The notes beneath the pieces were generated by a model, which saw only the letters and a list, made by a program, of their open reading frames with translations, searched no databases and was not told the DNA's origin. The position numbers and the translations under genes were made by a program. 64,000 nucleotides of DNA from Hemibagrus wyckioides (Eukaryota > Chordata > Actinopteri > Siluriformes > Bagridae), in NCBI RefSeq assembly GCF_019097595.1, contig NC_080727.1:11045501-11109500 (forward strand), given 5' to 3'. Each line of letters begins with the position of its first letter. The first letter of the stretch is position 1. This document shows positions 50,940-61,832 of this stretch, piece after piece.

Positions 50940-51300
50940 AACTATGATAAAACTAATATGAAACGGCTCACGGGTTACCTCTTTAAAATGTACTCGGACC
51001 AGATATTTCAGCGGCTAGAATATGAGGAAATCTAATTTGACAAATAAAAAAAATTAAACGGACCTAGTCCCTGACCCAGCTATAGTATACGGAATGCACT
51101 GGCTGCAACTCGCTCCGAGCTGTACCCGGCTGAAGACGCGGCCGGCGCGTCCGTCACTCACTGACCGCATGTTATCTGGAACTGGAATGGTTCGCTTAAG
51201 CGCATGACCATTTCAAAGCGTTGTGTCTTAGAACATTAATGAGGGCTCGCATGGTCACAGGCTGGGTTATGATGAGAGAGGTGGGCTAACTAACCCCATC
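50940..51300. promoter_or_regulatory. Candidate conserved CpG-rich element
   Basis: AACGGCTCACGGGTTACC, GAAGACGCGGCCGGCGCG, GACCGCATGTTATCTGG and TGGTTCGCTTAAGCGCATGA. A local CpG peak about 3.6 kb inside intron 1, outside any repeat. Confidence 0.4.
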
Positions 51301-51997
51301 CACCCCACCCCAGCTTTGGTAATAAAATATCAAAGTATTTCAACCTTTGCTTTTACAATGGAGTGCCGTAAATCTAACGCGGAGAAAGGTCGTTGATATT
51401 GGAATGTTAACTTCAAAAAGGGCAGAGGGCGGATTTTAGTCTTATTACATTAAACTATTTCATGGTCAAGTGTTGGATTAAAAGCTTCTCAAAGCAAATC
51501 CGAGTACATAAAACATACCGAGAATATATGTATATATAAGGTGCAAGTTAAAGCTATCGCCACAGCCGTGGTGCTGCTGAAGTTTCATTTCGTGGAAAAC
51601 TACTCTGCTTTTTGTTCACGCCGTCCTGCATGGACACAAGAGCACCGTACTGATGCCGCGCAATCTGGGTCATTTCAGGTATTTTCTCGGACATTACTTC
51701 GCGTGGCTTCAGTAAATTGGCCGTTTAAATTGACCCCTATTAATTTACTGCATGGAATGTCAGAAGGTACGAATCTAGAAAAGGATAACGAGGGTGCATC
51801 GCTGCTGTCTTTTACATTCAGTGTGAATCTGAAGAGGTCAGATCAGCCTGGGTGTGTCACCCATGTGGACATTCTTCAAATCCACAGTAACAAGTTAACT
51901 TTTCCATTCTTAACTCGAGTCCATCCTGAGAAACAGTGTTATATGTGAAGAGTGAAGAGAATATCTGTTAGGACCGATCGATTAACGCGCGCGCGTA

Positions 51998-52028
51998 CAC
52001 ACACACACACACACACGCACACACACAC
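51998..52028. repeat. (CG)n-(CA)n array
   Basis: A short CG run (51986-51995) followed by CA units with one GCA interruption. Confidence 0.9.
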
Positions 52029-52799
52029 TTTGACCTTTATCATTTGCCTACCGTTAAAGTGTAAAGCCGTGACTATTAATACACGTGCATTTAATTAAAA
52101 CCGTGCTGTTTTATTGACTTTATTGTTAGATCCAAAATATATTAAAATCGCAATAAGATGAATTTATATGAAATAAAATGTTAAATATGTTTTATGCTTA
52201 TCCTTCATGTAGGTAAGGCGATAGGAGTGTGAGGAACAGAATTTTAATCCGCTCTATTGAAATGTTTCACACAGTGTCGGTCAGCTCGCGTCCGAGGGGC
52301 AACAGCACGTGCAGACGGGGAAAAAAACACAAGCACCTGGAAGATAAACGGAGAAAATTTATAGAGTTTGGAGAAATCAGCGGCTTTGGGATAGGAGTTT
52401 CTCCATGTTCTGACATAAATGCTTATAAACAGTACATATGTTTCTATCTTATGCCATCCCCGCGCCTGAGTGCCGCTCCATTCCTTATGTATAATCTAGT
52501 TTAACGTAATGTTTAGGTCGCAAAATATTTTAAATAAATAATGAATGCAATTTTTTAAAAGCTGGAGATCAATCGCTAGCTGCGGACTCGTAAAACCCGG
52601 CAGTTACGAGCGCAGCCTGCCTCTGCTGATTTGGGCGCTTTTTTAACTCCGTGTGTTTAACGCGTCCTGAGCGGCTTTTAAAGATGCGATGGAAATGCTT
52701 CTGATTACATCCTCAAGCAGTCTTCACTCGCTCCATATTTTACTGTTGATCAGTGCTTAACTGTTCACTGAGTCTATCAGCAAAAGACAGGTGAGCAAA

Positions 52800-52802
<3 letters not shown>

Positions 52803-52886
<84 letters not shown>
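52803..52886. repeat. (GA)n microsatellite, longest in the window
   Basis: About 84 bases of GA with single CG and GG interruptions. Confidence 0.95.
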
Positions 52887-52888
<2 letters not shown>

Positions 52889-53217
52889 GCTTGTGCACAT
52901 TTTGCACTCAGCATCCTTTTCATCCCTGCAGGGATGGGATCTTGGAAATGTCCACATGTGAATTACATAAATGATTATCAAAATAGACGTGTTTAAACGC
53001 AGTTTAATTTAGTTAAAATTCTACACCGGCGCCAGTCAAAAAAAGTAAACGATGCAAACGGGTCAGTCGGTGGGTTTGTGTTGAATAGATGTGTGAGACA
53101 AATCGATTGTGAAAAGCGCAAAAAAAGGTTGGATTCTGAAGGTTGTGGTGGAGGAGAGGGGGGCTGCGGTAAAAGGTTAATTACCGAACCCTGAGCAAAA
53201 AAACGGCCATCTGGATG

Positions 53218-53218
<1 letters not shown>

Positions 53219-53263
<45 letters not shown>
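53219..53263. repeat. (TC)n then (TG)n array
   Basis: Seven TC units followed by about fourteen TG units. Confidence 0.92.
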
Positions 53264-53264
<1 letters not shown>

Positions 53265-54148
53265 ACGCTATCTCCCTGTTATACATATTTGAGGGCATAT
53301 CCAATAAATACTTATACATAAAAGGTGCCACTTTTTACATAGACTACTTGTACTTAAATTCAACACATCTGCTTGCCTTTAAATGACATTGCTCTAGAAG
53401 TGCAATGTATTACCAGTAGCTGGGTTAACAGGCTGTAGTAGTAGTAGTACTGGTAGTAGTATTTTGCCTGCTTGTAATTAGGACCTACAATTAGACTTAC
53501 ACCTATCACAGCAAATAAGGCTTTGTTCATATGGATGTCCAACACAATCATGTGTCAGGTGGCTCTTTATCAGAGGGTTTATACTGCGGCAGAACAAACT
53601 TAAAAGAAGCTATTAACAACTTGTGGTCAGTTAAATTAAAAGTTAATTCAGTTCACCTGGCGTTTTAGTGAAAGCACGGCGCGTATTGGCAAAGCAGGAT
53701 ACAACGTTTCCAGATAATTTACTTAAATTCTAGTTATGTATATAAGAACAGAGGAGACACTAATGCACCCAGTCTGTGTGTGAGCGCGCGCTGTAATCTT
53801 CTCTCAAGCGTAATTTTCGGTTTTGTTTGTTTAGTTTTTTCATTTTCAAATAACAGTGAAGGTATGTCATGTGTTTCAAACTTTTCGTACCAAATACTCT
53901 GAACCGTTTAATGTGCATTTACAAATATATATTTACTCAAATAAACATAACAGAATCCTTATAAGGACTTCAAATAGCACAAAGTTTTATTAAATCAGAA
54001 TAACATGCTATAGTTAGAAGGGTCGGTGTACTCACTGCATGCTTCTTTCTGTTTTAAAGTGCGTTTATAAACTTGTAAATGATATTATGTAAGAGCATTA
54101 GTACGCTTTCCTTTCGTTTATAAACATAATTGTTTGTTTCACACACAG

Positions 54149-54226
54149 TATTCGCTTCTCCCGCTGGACGGTCCAGACGAACTGCTCGCGGACATCAGAA
54201 ACTGAATCCCAACAACACAGGCTAAG
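54149..54226 (+). other. Exon-like segment on the strand opposite dach2
   Basis: TTTGTTTCACACACAG precedes and GGCTAAG followed by GTAAAGTC ends a 78-base CpG-bearing segment, giving a plausible acceptor and donor on the plus strand. It could be an exon of an antisense non-coding RNA near the dach2 promoter. Splice-like matches arise by chance, so this is weak. Confidence 0.15.
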
Positions 54227-54811
54227 GTAAAGTCACAAAGCGCTATCTCAGCTGGTTTCTGTTATAAACAAAGCCAGTGTGAAGTTTGAAGTCTCCCTCC
54301 TGCTGCAGAACTGCGAGAGCGCTTTTTTTCTTAATAGTTAAAAACTTTCTGTTCGTGGTTTCAGCACGAGGCTGCAGAGGCTCCTGCATGGTCACTAAAC
54401 ATACAAACATGTTCACTAGATAGTGATAAGTATTAATTCCACAGTTTCGTTGTTTACCATGCTGCTGTTTAAAGCACAAAAACGATGTATGTCACCAAGC
54501 TGCTGAATCTGGTCCTAAAACCAGAAAAAAACAGAAGTTCTGCGCGTAACTGGTAGAAGTTTGTGAAGTTGTGATTTTGTGGAGTGTGTGAAAGAACAAG
54601 ACAAAAACAGAAGCTACACTACTCCCGGGATTTGCCGTGTGATGCTAAACTGCGTTACTTGGATTGTGTATGAAAAGAACAATAAGGAACACAACAGAAA
54701 AGTTACTCTCTGTGATACTGATCTGCGTTACTTGATCTGCGCATGCAAAGGACGAGGTCTTAGTGAAAGCTACGACTGAAGTTAATGTTATATGCCATGC
54801 TGAACTGCGTT

Positions 54812-54819
54812 ACTTGCCT
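54812..54819 (-). other. dach2: GC-type 5' splice site of dach2 intron 1
   Basis: On the minus strand the exon ends ...GCCAG and the intron starts GCAAGTAAC. AG/GCAAGT is the strong consensus of the minor GC-AG intron class. Cutting here leaves phase 2, which fits exon 2 exactly (AG plus C gives Ser). The nearest GT, four bases downstream, would break the frame and the conserved NASSRPG junction. I infer use of the GC donor from this fit; no transcript evidence is available. Confidence 0.85.
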
Positions 54820-55314
54820 GGCGTTCGTGCAGTCGTTGTAGAGTGCCTCGAAGTCCTTACGGCTTATGAGCTTGCAGCGGTTCACGCCAGGCTGGATTGC
54901 TCCGAGGCCGCGCAGCACGCGCACCTGTTCCACTGTGCACACCACGGGCGAGATGTCCAGTCGTTTGAGTTTCGTGTAGACGGTGTGGAGGCCACCGACA
55001 AGGTGCTTCAGGAACAGGTCGAACACCTGTGGTAGACAGATCAGCTCCTGCCCGTCTACGGTGAAAGAGGCCACTTTGACCCCGTGCACGTCGACCATTT
55101 TGCACTCGTTATTGCTGCTATTACTGGTGGTTCCGACAGGGCCGTTGTTGCTCGTATGGCCGCCTCCTCCGCTGCTGAGGAAGGCACTGATCATGTTGCC
55201 GGTGAGCCGCGGAGACTCAGTTGGGCTGGAATACAGCGGGTCGGGCCGAAATAAAGCGCCCGCACCCGGTGTCGAGCTCGGGGAAAGCACCGGCGGAGTT
55301 GCCGACACGGCCAT
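54818..55314 (-). CDS. dach2: dach2 coding exon 1: N-terminus and DACHbox-N (Ski/Sno/Dac) domain
   Basis: Encodes the first 165 residues plus two bases of codon 166 of a dachshund transcriptional cofactor. In the known family this nuclear protein works with Six, Eya and Pax factors in eye, muscle and limb development and can bind DNA through the Ski/Sno/Dac fold. Seen here: a start MAVSATPPV, the block LFRPDPLYSSP (about residues 21-31), a Gly/Ser/Asn-rich linker (about 46-70), then the domain from about residue 72 to the exon end, including LICLPQVFDLFLKHLVGG and LGAIQPGVNRCKLISRKDF. QVFDLF, LDISPVVCTVEQ and LYSSP match DACH2 better than DACH1 (QAFDLF, LEITPVVCNVEQ, from memory). The start has A at -3 and G at +4. 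The C-terminal DACHbox-C coiled coil lies outside the window. Other-frame ORFs over this exon are shadows. Family is near certain; paralogue assignment is strong. Confidence 0.96.
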
Positions 55315-55700
55315 ATTTCTTTCTGCTAAGTTTTTCCTCTTTCCCTGATACTATTCTCTCTCTCTCTATCTCTCTATCTCTCTCTTTCTCTCTCGTGCAC
55401 GCACCGGTTTTCTTTGCTGGCTCCCCCTTTCCCCGCTTTATTTCACGCGGTGCTTCTCATGCGACAGGGAAAACTAGCACGCTCCTCGTGGACGGGACGG
55501 TTTACAATGAAGAGGACAGCGACCCAGCGGATGCATTAAGCCCAGCCCACCGCCGAGGAAACGGACACCTCTGTCCTCCAATGAGCGGCGCCACAATGCG
55601 CGCCCTCGCCTCCCCGCCGCTGTACTGTCAGGAACCTTTTGTTGTTAGCGGCGCGTAGTGGAGCACAAGTTTCGGGACAGACCCAGGTCTAAATATCGCT
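55315..55700 (-). promoter_or_regulatory. dach2: dach2 5'UTR and proximal promoter, CpG-rich
   Basis: Sequence directly upstream of the ATG. It starts with a TC tract (55353-55395; GA on the transcript strand), then becomes CpG-dense between about 55435 and 55670, with repeated GCG and CCGCC words. A CCAAT word on the plus strand lies near 55578. I see no clear TATA box at a fixed distance, as is common for CpG-island promoters of developmental regulators. The transcription start cannot be placed from sequence alone. Confidence 0.6.
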
Positions 55701-57169
55701 TTAAAAATATGAAACAGAAAAATGTATATAAATGAGATTTCTTGTGTTAGACAATACATTAGACTTGCTCCTTCATTAGACCACTATAAGACGGCTAGAA
55801 ATGTCATGATAATAAATGATCAGTGTAAAAGTTTGTGATTCCTTTCTGAAATTTTGTAGTTACCTTTATCGCAGTCCCTGTATCGCATCCTCTGTGCAAG
55901 GTTTGCGTCCTCTCAGTAATAATTCTCGCGCCTTCATTTTCATGACAGTTACAGATTATTATTCAGCCACATGTCGTGTACATCTGCCTGTTCAAATCAG
56001 TTTTGAGCACACATCATTTGACATTTTTCTTGTGATTCTTTTGAAAATATTTTCTGTTGTTATTTTGCTGTAGGTTTTGGACTGAAAGAAACAACCTGTC
56101 CACTCAGATCGCACTCATGCTTCACGCAGAAACCATGGGATTAAAAACTTTTGCTCTGAGCTATTCACTCCATTCCAGCTGTTTTATCCTGATGCGCACG
56201 GTAACTGTGTCTCAGACCGCACTGTCACTACAGTGTCTGAAATCAAGCGGAATGTAGTCAATTATGCCTAGTTTCTCGCACATATGTACCTATTTATCCA
56301 TTTTTCTTACCCAGCAGAACTAATAATAAATTAGTAGCCACAGTAAATCAATCACAGTAAATCAAAACTTGTCACTTGTTAAGTTTAGAAACCATTCTGA
56401 ATGAATGAAGTATCTCGGAAGAACAGACAAAGTATTATTACCACTAATCTGCAATTATTACCATATTGCGTGCTGCATAGTGCAATAGGCTAGTTCTATT
56501 CGAAGCCTATTTAATACGACGAACTTTATATTAAGGATTATGCGATTGACTTAATTGAGTTTTAATAGTCTACCATTATATTTACCAACATAATAACAGG
56601 CACACTGGAGGTAGAGGGCAGTGTTAGTTGATGTTTAATTATGGTCAGCCGAAGTACTTAATTCAATTGCGTACATCGGTTCCACGTGAATTAACTGAGT
56701 TCAATTTACACATTTTGTTTTTGTACATCTGAAATGAAAATTGGAATCAAATCAAACCCAGTGGAGTGACCCAAAGTCTGGCGATTAGAGACGGAGCATT
56801 ACACACTGCTCCTGGTTCCACACTCGGCTTAAGGTCAGAGCGCCTGTGTAACAGGTGAACTGACCTCATTCTCTATAGCCTACATAATCGGTGCTACTAG
56901 ATTACATATTTGTTTAAATTACATTTAGCATTAACAATGAAATCACACTTTAAAGAGAAAATATTTTGTATAACTTAAACATTTTCTATTAAATCTGACT
57001 GATCACATTCCATTTTTTTCAGTGTAGTTTACTTAATCTAAGTAAGTTTAAGAATTATAGAAGTCACATGACACAAAAAACCATCACTGAATTCACGTTA
57101 GTCAAATACGCACATCGGTTCCACGTGATTAAATTGTGTTATATTAACATCATTTGTTTTCGTAAAGCC
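55701..57169. other. Upstream region, no gene recognised
   Basis: AT-rich with a few CpGs. CGGTTCCACGTGA occurs twice (about 56679 and 57118), each next to an AATT-rich word. Open frames at 55816-56257 are not gene-like. Confidence 0.6.
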
Positions 57170-57645
57170 AGCAATATTTGATCATGTAATTTCAAAAAAG
57201 CCCTAAATAAAATGAAACCTTGTGCCTCCCAAATGAAAGGGAATGCCTCCCAAGTGAGAATGATGGGGCCAAAAAAGTTGCCATAAAATTAATATAGGAA
57301 TCATACCTAACCTTTTAGCTCCAACTACTTCACAAGGAAGATTAATATTGTAATGAGTGCCTAAATGTCATGCAAATTCTTGCCAAGAACCTGTGGAAAT
57401 TAAAAACCTTGTTGGCAATCTGGAAAATTAGACACATTTTTTACCTGGGTTTTCAATTGCACCTTGCCCCTCTTAGTCTCATATGTAATCTTAATATCCT
57501 GCTGATTAGCATTCCCATGGGAAACATATGCAGAAGCTTCCACCTATATCTTCAGCACCGCCCCACAAAATTCATATGCAGGTTTTTAATGTGTATGCTA
57601 ATATGCATGTTCATTTCTCACTGCTGAATGTTTCCATCAGTCTGT
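57170..57645. promoter_or_regulatory. Strong candidate upstream conserved non-coding element
   Basis: TGTCATGCAAATTCTTGCC with octamer ATGCAAAT at 57370-57377, ATTAATATTGTAATGAGTGC, CTGATTAGCATTCCCATGGG and TGCTAATATGCATGTTC. Repeat-free, about 2 kb upstream of the dach2 start codon. Confidence 0.42.
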
Positions 57646-57964
57646 GGCACATTTTTTACGCTTGTTAAAATTATTTTAATTTAAGTATTAGCCTAATTTA
57701 TATAGTATTCATTTGTGTGAAATGCATGGTCTTTTGTCCATTCAATTGGACATCTTTCTTAAAAAGATTATTTTTCCCAAATAACTTAGTTATTTGTGAA
57801 ATTAGTGATAGTGTCCAAAGTAATGTCACCTGACTGAACAATTGTTTTGTTTTTTCAAGAATTGCTCAGCCATTGTTTTGAAGCCATATTACTTTCTAGT
57901 ATAACACTTTAAGTTTAAGTTTAAACTTAACTTTTAGACTGAAGTGGAATTGAAGATAACAACT

Positions 57965-58085
57965 TGGGCCCTGTAATGGACTAGCTTCCCACTCAGGGTG
58001 CCCACTGTTTCCAGAAATTGATCCACTGTGACCCTGGCCACAATACATTGTTCACTGGAGATGATTAATGAATGATAATATCTTA
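57965..58085 (+). mobile_element. Decayed LINE-like fragment
   Basis: GATCCACTGTGACCCTGGCC and GATGATTAATGAATGATAA match the 3' end of a common fish repeat ('ccactgtgaccctgaccagg ... gaatgaatgaa'), from memory. Probably related to 6175-6262. Confidence 0.5.
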
Positions 58086-59649
58086 ATTCTAGTGTGTAGT
58101 CATACAATCTTGGATCAACAATATCATTTTTGCTGCGATTGGGCCATTGTACAATCCACTGTGTAACACTACTTTTTTCTTCTGTCTATGTGAGAATGCT
58201 CTTGCCTTATAAATAACTACCTAGGTATCAACTTTTTTTCATATAATGTTAAAACTGAAAACTTGCAGGTGCTAGAGAGATGAACATTTTTGTAATGTTC
58301 AAATGTAGAATCAAATGTAAAAGTCTCCCAAAATAAATACTAATAACAGTACTGAAGTTCAGAACTTTTAGAAGACATTTATTCCATGTCTGTATGCTGT
58401 ACAGAGAGAGATGTGTACAAGGTGCTGATACTCTTTCCTATTGAAGATGAGAATCACTCCAACTCAACACATGAAGTTCAATGAAGCAACATCCCAACTG
58501 CCACCTTGGCCCTCCACTTATAGAACAACTTGTTATCCATGTCTGCCTCCGTTCTCCAGTCCAACAGCATTTTAGTGCTGAAAACCAAAATGGTTTTAAA
58601 GGCATGGAATAGCTCAGTATTGGAGTGTGTATGACAAAGTGAGTTGGATGTTGCATAATTAAGGCCTGGCGGTACTTTAGTATTATTGAACCTTCGTTTT
58701 AGTGTAATTGTCTTGCAAACTATTATAGTGGGGACAAGCTCAGATCATGTTCCTCATGATTTAATGAAATTGTACACAAATCATCATCAAAGAACTTGGA
58801 ACTGATTTAAATTTATTTCTAATTTTACTGTCCCTTTTAAATTTATTACACTTTTTATGTCAGTGTTACTCTTCAATATGCTACCCACATCAGCAAACAA
58901 GCAATCCATTTTGACTGTAACACTTGCCAAAAATGCTGCTGAATTTATGGTGGATTATCACCTTTTAATGCTACATATGAATGGACAAGCTTGTTCCTTG
59001 AGTATACTCTATGTACTTAATTTCAGCCAAGAAAGCTGCTGTAGATGATGTAATAATTGTTCGTATTGGCAGCCAAATCGGGGGTGACTTGGACTTCAGA
59101 ATAAAAACTGCACTGTCAGTGCAGCACTTAAATCTTACAGCTTTAAACTGAATATTACTCTAAAACTAAAAACAATGCCAAACACACAATAAGCTACTAT
59201 TGTTATAATGTGATAATGACTGTTGGTAGTTGGCAGTTGTAGTAGTAGCACATTACAGTTGCATTATTAAGCCTATCATTTATTTATGATATGACTGCTA
59301 TTTATGATATGCCTTAATACAATTCAATACATTCTGTTATCCCACTGTGACAGTAAAACATCCTGTGTACTTCATTTGTGTATCCATTCTACAACTACAA
59401 TTTTGCATGTTAACATACTGTGCCACCTGCTGTTTTTCTACTGTTCAGTTGCACATTATACTTCTGACTGAAGTGTCAAAACATATTATTTCCATAAATA
59501 ATCTATGCTGCCTTATAAATTGCACATATACAATTATGTACAGGATTCAATTATTTCTATTACATTATACATATTCTCTGTTTACTATATATAAGAATGG
59601 GAGATGCAAACCTAATTTCACTGTACTCATATGGGGAAAATAAATGCTA
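58086..59649. other. Upstream filler
   Basis: AT-rich unique sequence. A direct repeat TATTTATGATATG occurs twice at about 59280-59311; (GT)n at 59653-59671. No gene seen. Confidence 0.65.
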
Positions 59650-59671
59650 TTTGTGTGTGTGTGTGTGTGTG

Positions 59672-59900
59672 AGATTCTGATTCCTATCTTGTCATTGGTG
59701 TATCACCCTACTGTGTCTTGATTGTGCCCATTTGTCTCTTAGTCCCTGATTAGTTTGTCTACTTATACCTTGTGTCTTTGTTTTATTTGCCATTGTTTTG
59801 ACATTATGTATGTTTTTGAGCCATTGTTCACCTGTGTTTCCTAGTTAGTTTTGACTCACACTTGTTCTCTCGTTTGTGGTTAAGAATTAGCACAGTGTTA
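59672..59900 (+). mobile_element. Possible gypsy-type LTR scrap
   Basis: GATTAGTTTGTCTACTTATA and CCTTGTGTCTTTGTTTTATT, then TTTTTGAGCCATTGTTCACC, resemble the LTRs of fish Ty3/gypsy elements as I remember them. A piece of similar type in reverse orientation ends the window (63640-64000). Confidence 0.4.
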
Positions 59901-60067
59901 TGTTCCGTTTTTCAATTCTGCTCTTCCAATCTACTCTTCTAACATGTAAGGCATAGTAGGTGTAATAGTTTTTAATTTAAGCAAGCAAAATCAGATTTTT
60001 TTTAAAAAGCTAAGAGGAGCCGAGATCTGCCTTTTACAAATTCTTGTGAGATCATTAGGTTAAAAAA

Positions 60068-60133
60068 ATTTGCTGCTAACATATTTTGTTTTTCACCCAC
60101 TACACTAGCTAACAAAATATGTTAGCAGCAAAT
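60068..60133. repeat. Perfect inverted repeat, 23-bp arms, 20-base loop
   Basis: Arms at 60068-60090 and 60111-60133 are exactly complementary (core TGCTGCTAACATATTTTGTT). The loop is 60091-60110. No target duplication or transposon feature seen. Confidence 0.92.
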
Positions 60134-61190
60134 ATTTAGTATCTCTAGCATACATTTCTTTAGCACAGCATTCTGTTTGTTACAATCTTACAAAATCACT
60201 GATAGTGTCTGTCCCTTGTGTTGTGGTCAGCTTCAACTGAGCTCATGATAGACAATTAGGATAATGGTGAATGTTACACATGGGATGCCTGTTTGTTTTT
60301 TTAGCTAGTTTTATTAATAATAGCATCACACCATCATGAATGACTCAGGTGGAATGTGTTTAGCACTGTTAATATACATTTCCTGACAATCAGCTTTGCA
60401 AGTGGTTGGCATGTTTAAACACAGTTATGCTTTGATAAGTAATCTCAGCTTTAATGTACATTTATGGGAAGATTTATAATGCTGTAATGTCCTCATGGAA
60501 GTTTCATTTGGAGTGTTTATGGGGCTGCTGACAGATGGTGTTATTCTGCATTGCTCTGCCACTAGTTACCTCTTCCTGCCAAAGATGGTCGTCATCAAAA
60601 AAGGAGTTGATTGAGAAATGAAATGAGCTGTGAAGTCTCCTTGAATTTGACTTCAAAGTTTCACTTAAATGTAGGAAAACAAGCTCACTGCCATTTTCAG
60701 TGACTGGAAGTGAGCCACATCTTTGATCAATTTTCTAAACATTTGTTTGTTGATGTGCTTTGTAAATATATCACACATTAGAACATTTCACATATGCCCT
60801 ATTAAAGATTGTGATATGGTTTTTAAGCTTTCTTAACTTTTCAGAAGAACATGGACACCCGTACTGGGACTTTGTTACCAAAAACTATTAACAGGCAACA
60901 AAACACTTAAACACTAAAATCACAAGTCTGTCGCTTCTTTGAAGCAGAGATCAAAGTCCAGTTGAACTGACAGAAGACTGTAGCTAAAGCAGGTATGAAC
61001 ATTTGGAAGATAAAGACACCTTGATTCTTGTAGAAAACATCATGGCATTTGAAGCTGCTTTCAAATCCAGCCAGGTAGATCTGCTTCCAAATGCATACGG
61101 TGATGGCAAGAGATGAAGACGTCTTGCAAAACCATATCAGTGTGTGCTGAAGCCCAGTACATGAGAGAACAAGGCAGTGACAACACCACT
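60134..61190. other. Upstream filler
   Basis: Unique sequence. The minus-strand 96-codon frame at 60907-61197 shows no family resemblance. Confidence 0.6.
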
Positions 61191-61192
61191 TA

Positions 61193-61240
61193 GTCATTTA
61201 GCAGACACTCATATCCAGAGCAACTTACAAAATGTGCAAA
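61193..61240 (-). mobile_element. SINE tail scrap
   Basis: CATTTAGCAGACACTCATAT with CCAGAGCAACTTACAAAATG is the reversed tail of common fish tRNA-derived SINEs. The body is missing. Confidence 0.6.
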
Positions 61241-61408
61241 CAGTAAACATGAATTCTAAGACTTACCACCATGTGGTCTGACAAAAGGAACACTTCTGTG
61301 TAGATATTTAGCTATTTACAAAACAAAAATATTAATTATGAAATATTAATTATGAAATTTTGTAAAATATTCAACTGAACTGGCCAATTTAATATTAATC
61401 CAGGATGG

Positions 61409-61437
61409 CTTCTTCTTCTTCTTCTTCTTCTTCTTCT
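61409..61437. repeat. (TTC)n microsatellite
   Basis: About nine TTC units; a second array of about eleven lies at 61799-61832. Confidence 0.95.
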
Positions 61438-61832
61438 GCTTCTTTTAGTTAGTCAACAATTCCCCATCGTCCTAGCCTGAAGGCTTAATGTAATATATAC
61501 ACTAGATTATTATGGTGAAAACAATGAATGGAGGGGAATATGGAGATGTGTAGATAATTGTTATGTGTTTGTGTATGTGTGACAAAGTGACTAACAAACT
61601 GAGGAAGGTCTGCATTATAGGCCTGACAACACAGGTGTCAAGGTTTGAACAGTTGACTGAGGACTGGAAACTATTAATAAATTACAAGTCTGCCACAAAG
61701 CAGACTCACCTATTTGCTGAGGGTCCAAACACTGGGTCCAAAGCAAAGAAGCCTTGAGTCAGCATGCTATTGTGGAGTCCATGCCTTTCGCTGCCATCAT
61801 TCTTCTTCTTCTTCTTCTTCTTCTTCTTCTTC

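Larger units (their letters stand above)
3559..54817 (-). other. dach2: dach2 intron 1, complete, 51.3 kb
   Basis: Bounded by the GC donor after exon 1 and the AG acceptor before exon 2. It makes up 80 percent of the window. Contents are itemised separately: repeats, transposon remnants and candidate regulatory blocks. No other exon of any gene was recognised in it on either strand. Confidence 0.88.
50940..54817. promoter_or_regulatory. CpG-rich domain in 5' part of intron 1, continuous with exon 1
   Basis: CpG dinucleotides, rare through most of the intron, are frequent here: clusters near 51000-51190, 51360-51720, 51970-51995 (CG run), 52210-52330, 52560-52700, 53665-53800 and 54150-54240. 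Together with exon 1 and the promoter this makes a domain of about 4.7 kb. Broad CpG-rich domains like this are typical of Polycomb-controlled developmental genes (known). Assigning that role here is inference. Confidence 0.5.

Noticed and set aside
51541..51948. 135-codon plus-strand frame in the CpG-rich domain
   Set aside because: Starts at GTG, which is not a normal eukaryotic start, and shows no family resemblance. High CpG reduces stop codons by chance.
55221..55658. 145-codon plus-strand frame over the dach2 promoter
   Set aside because: Shadow of exon 1 and the CpG-rich 5' region; low-complexity SLSLSL run from the TC tract.
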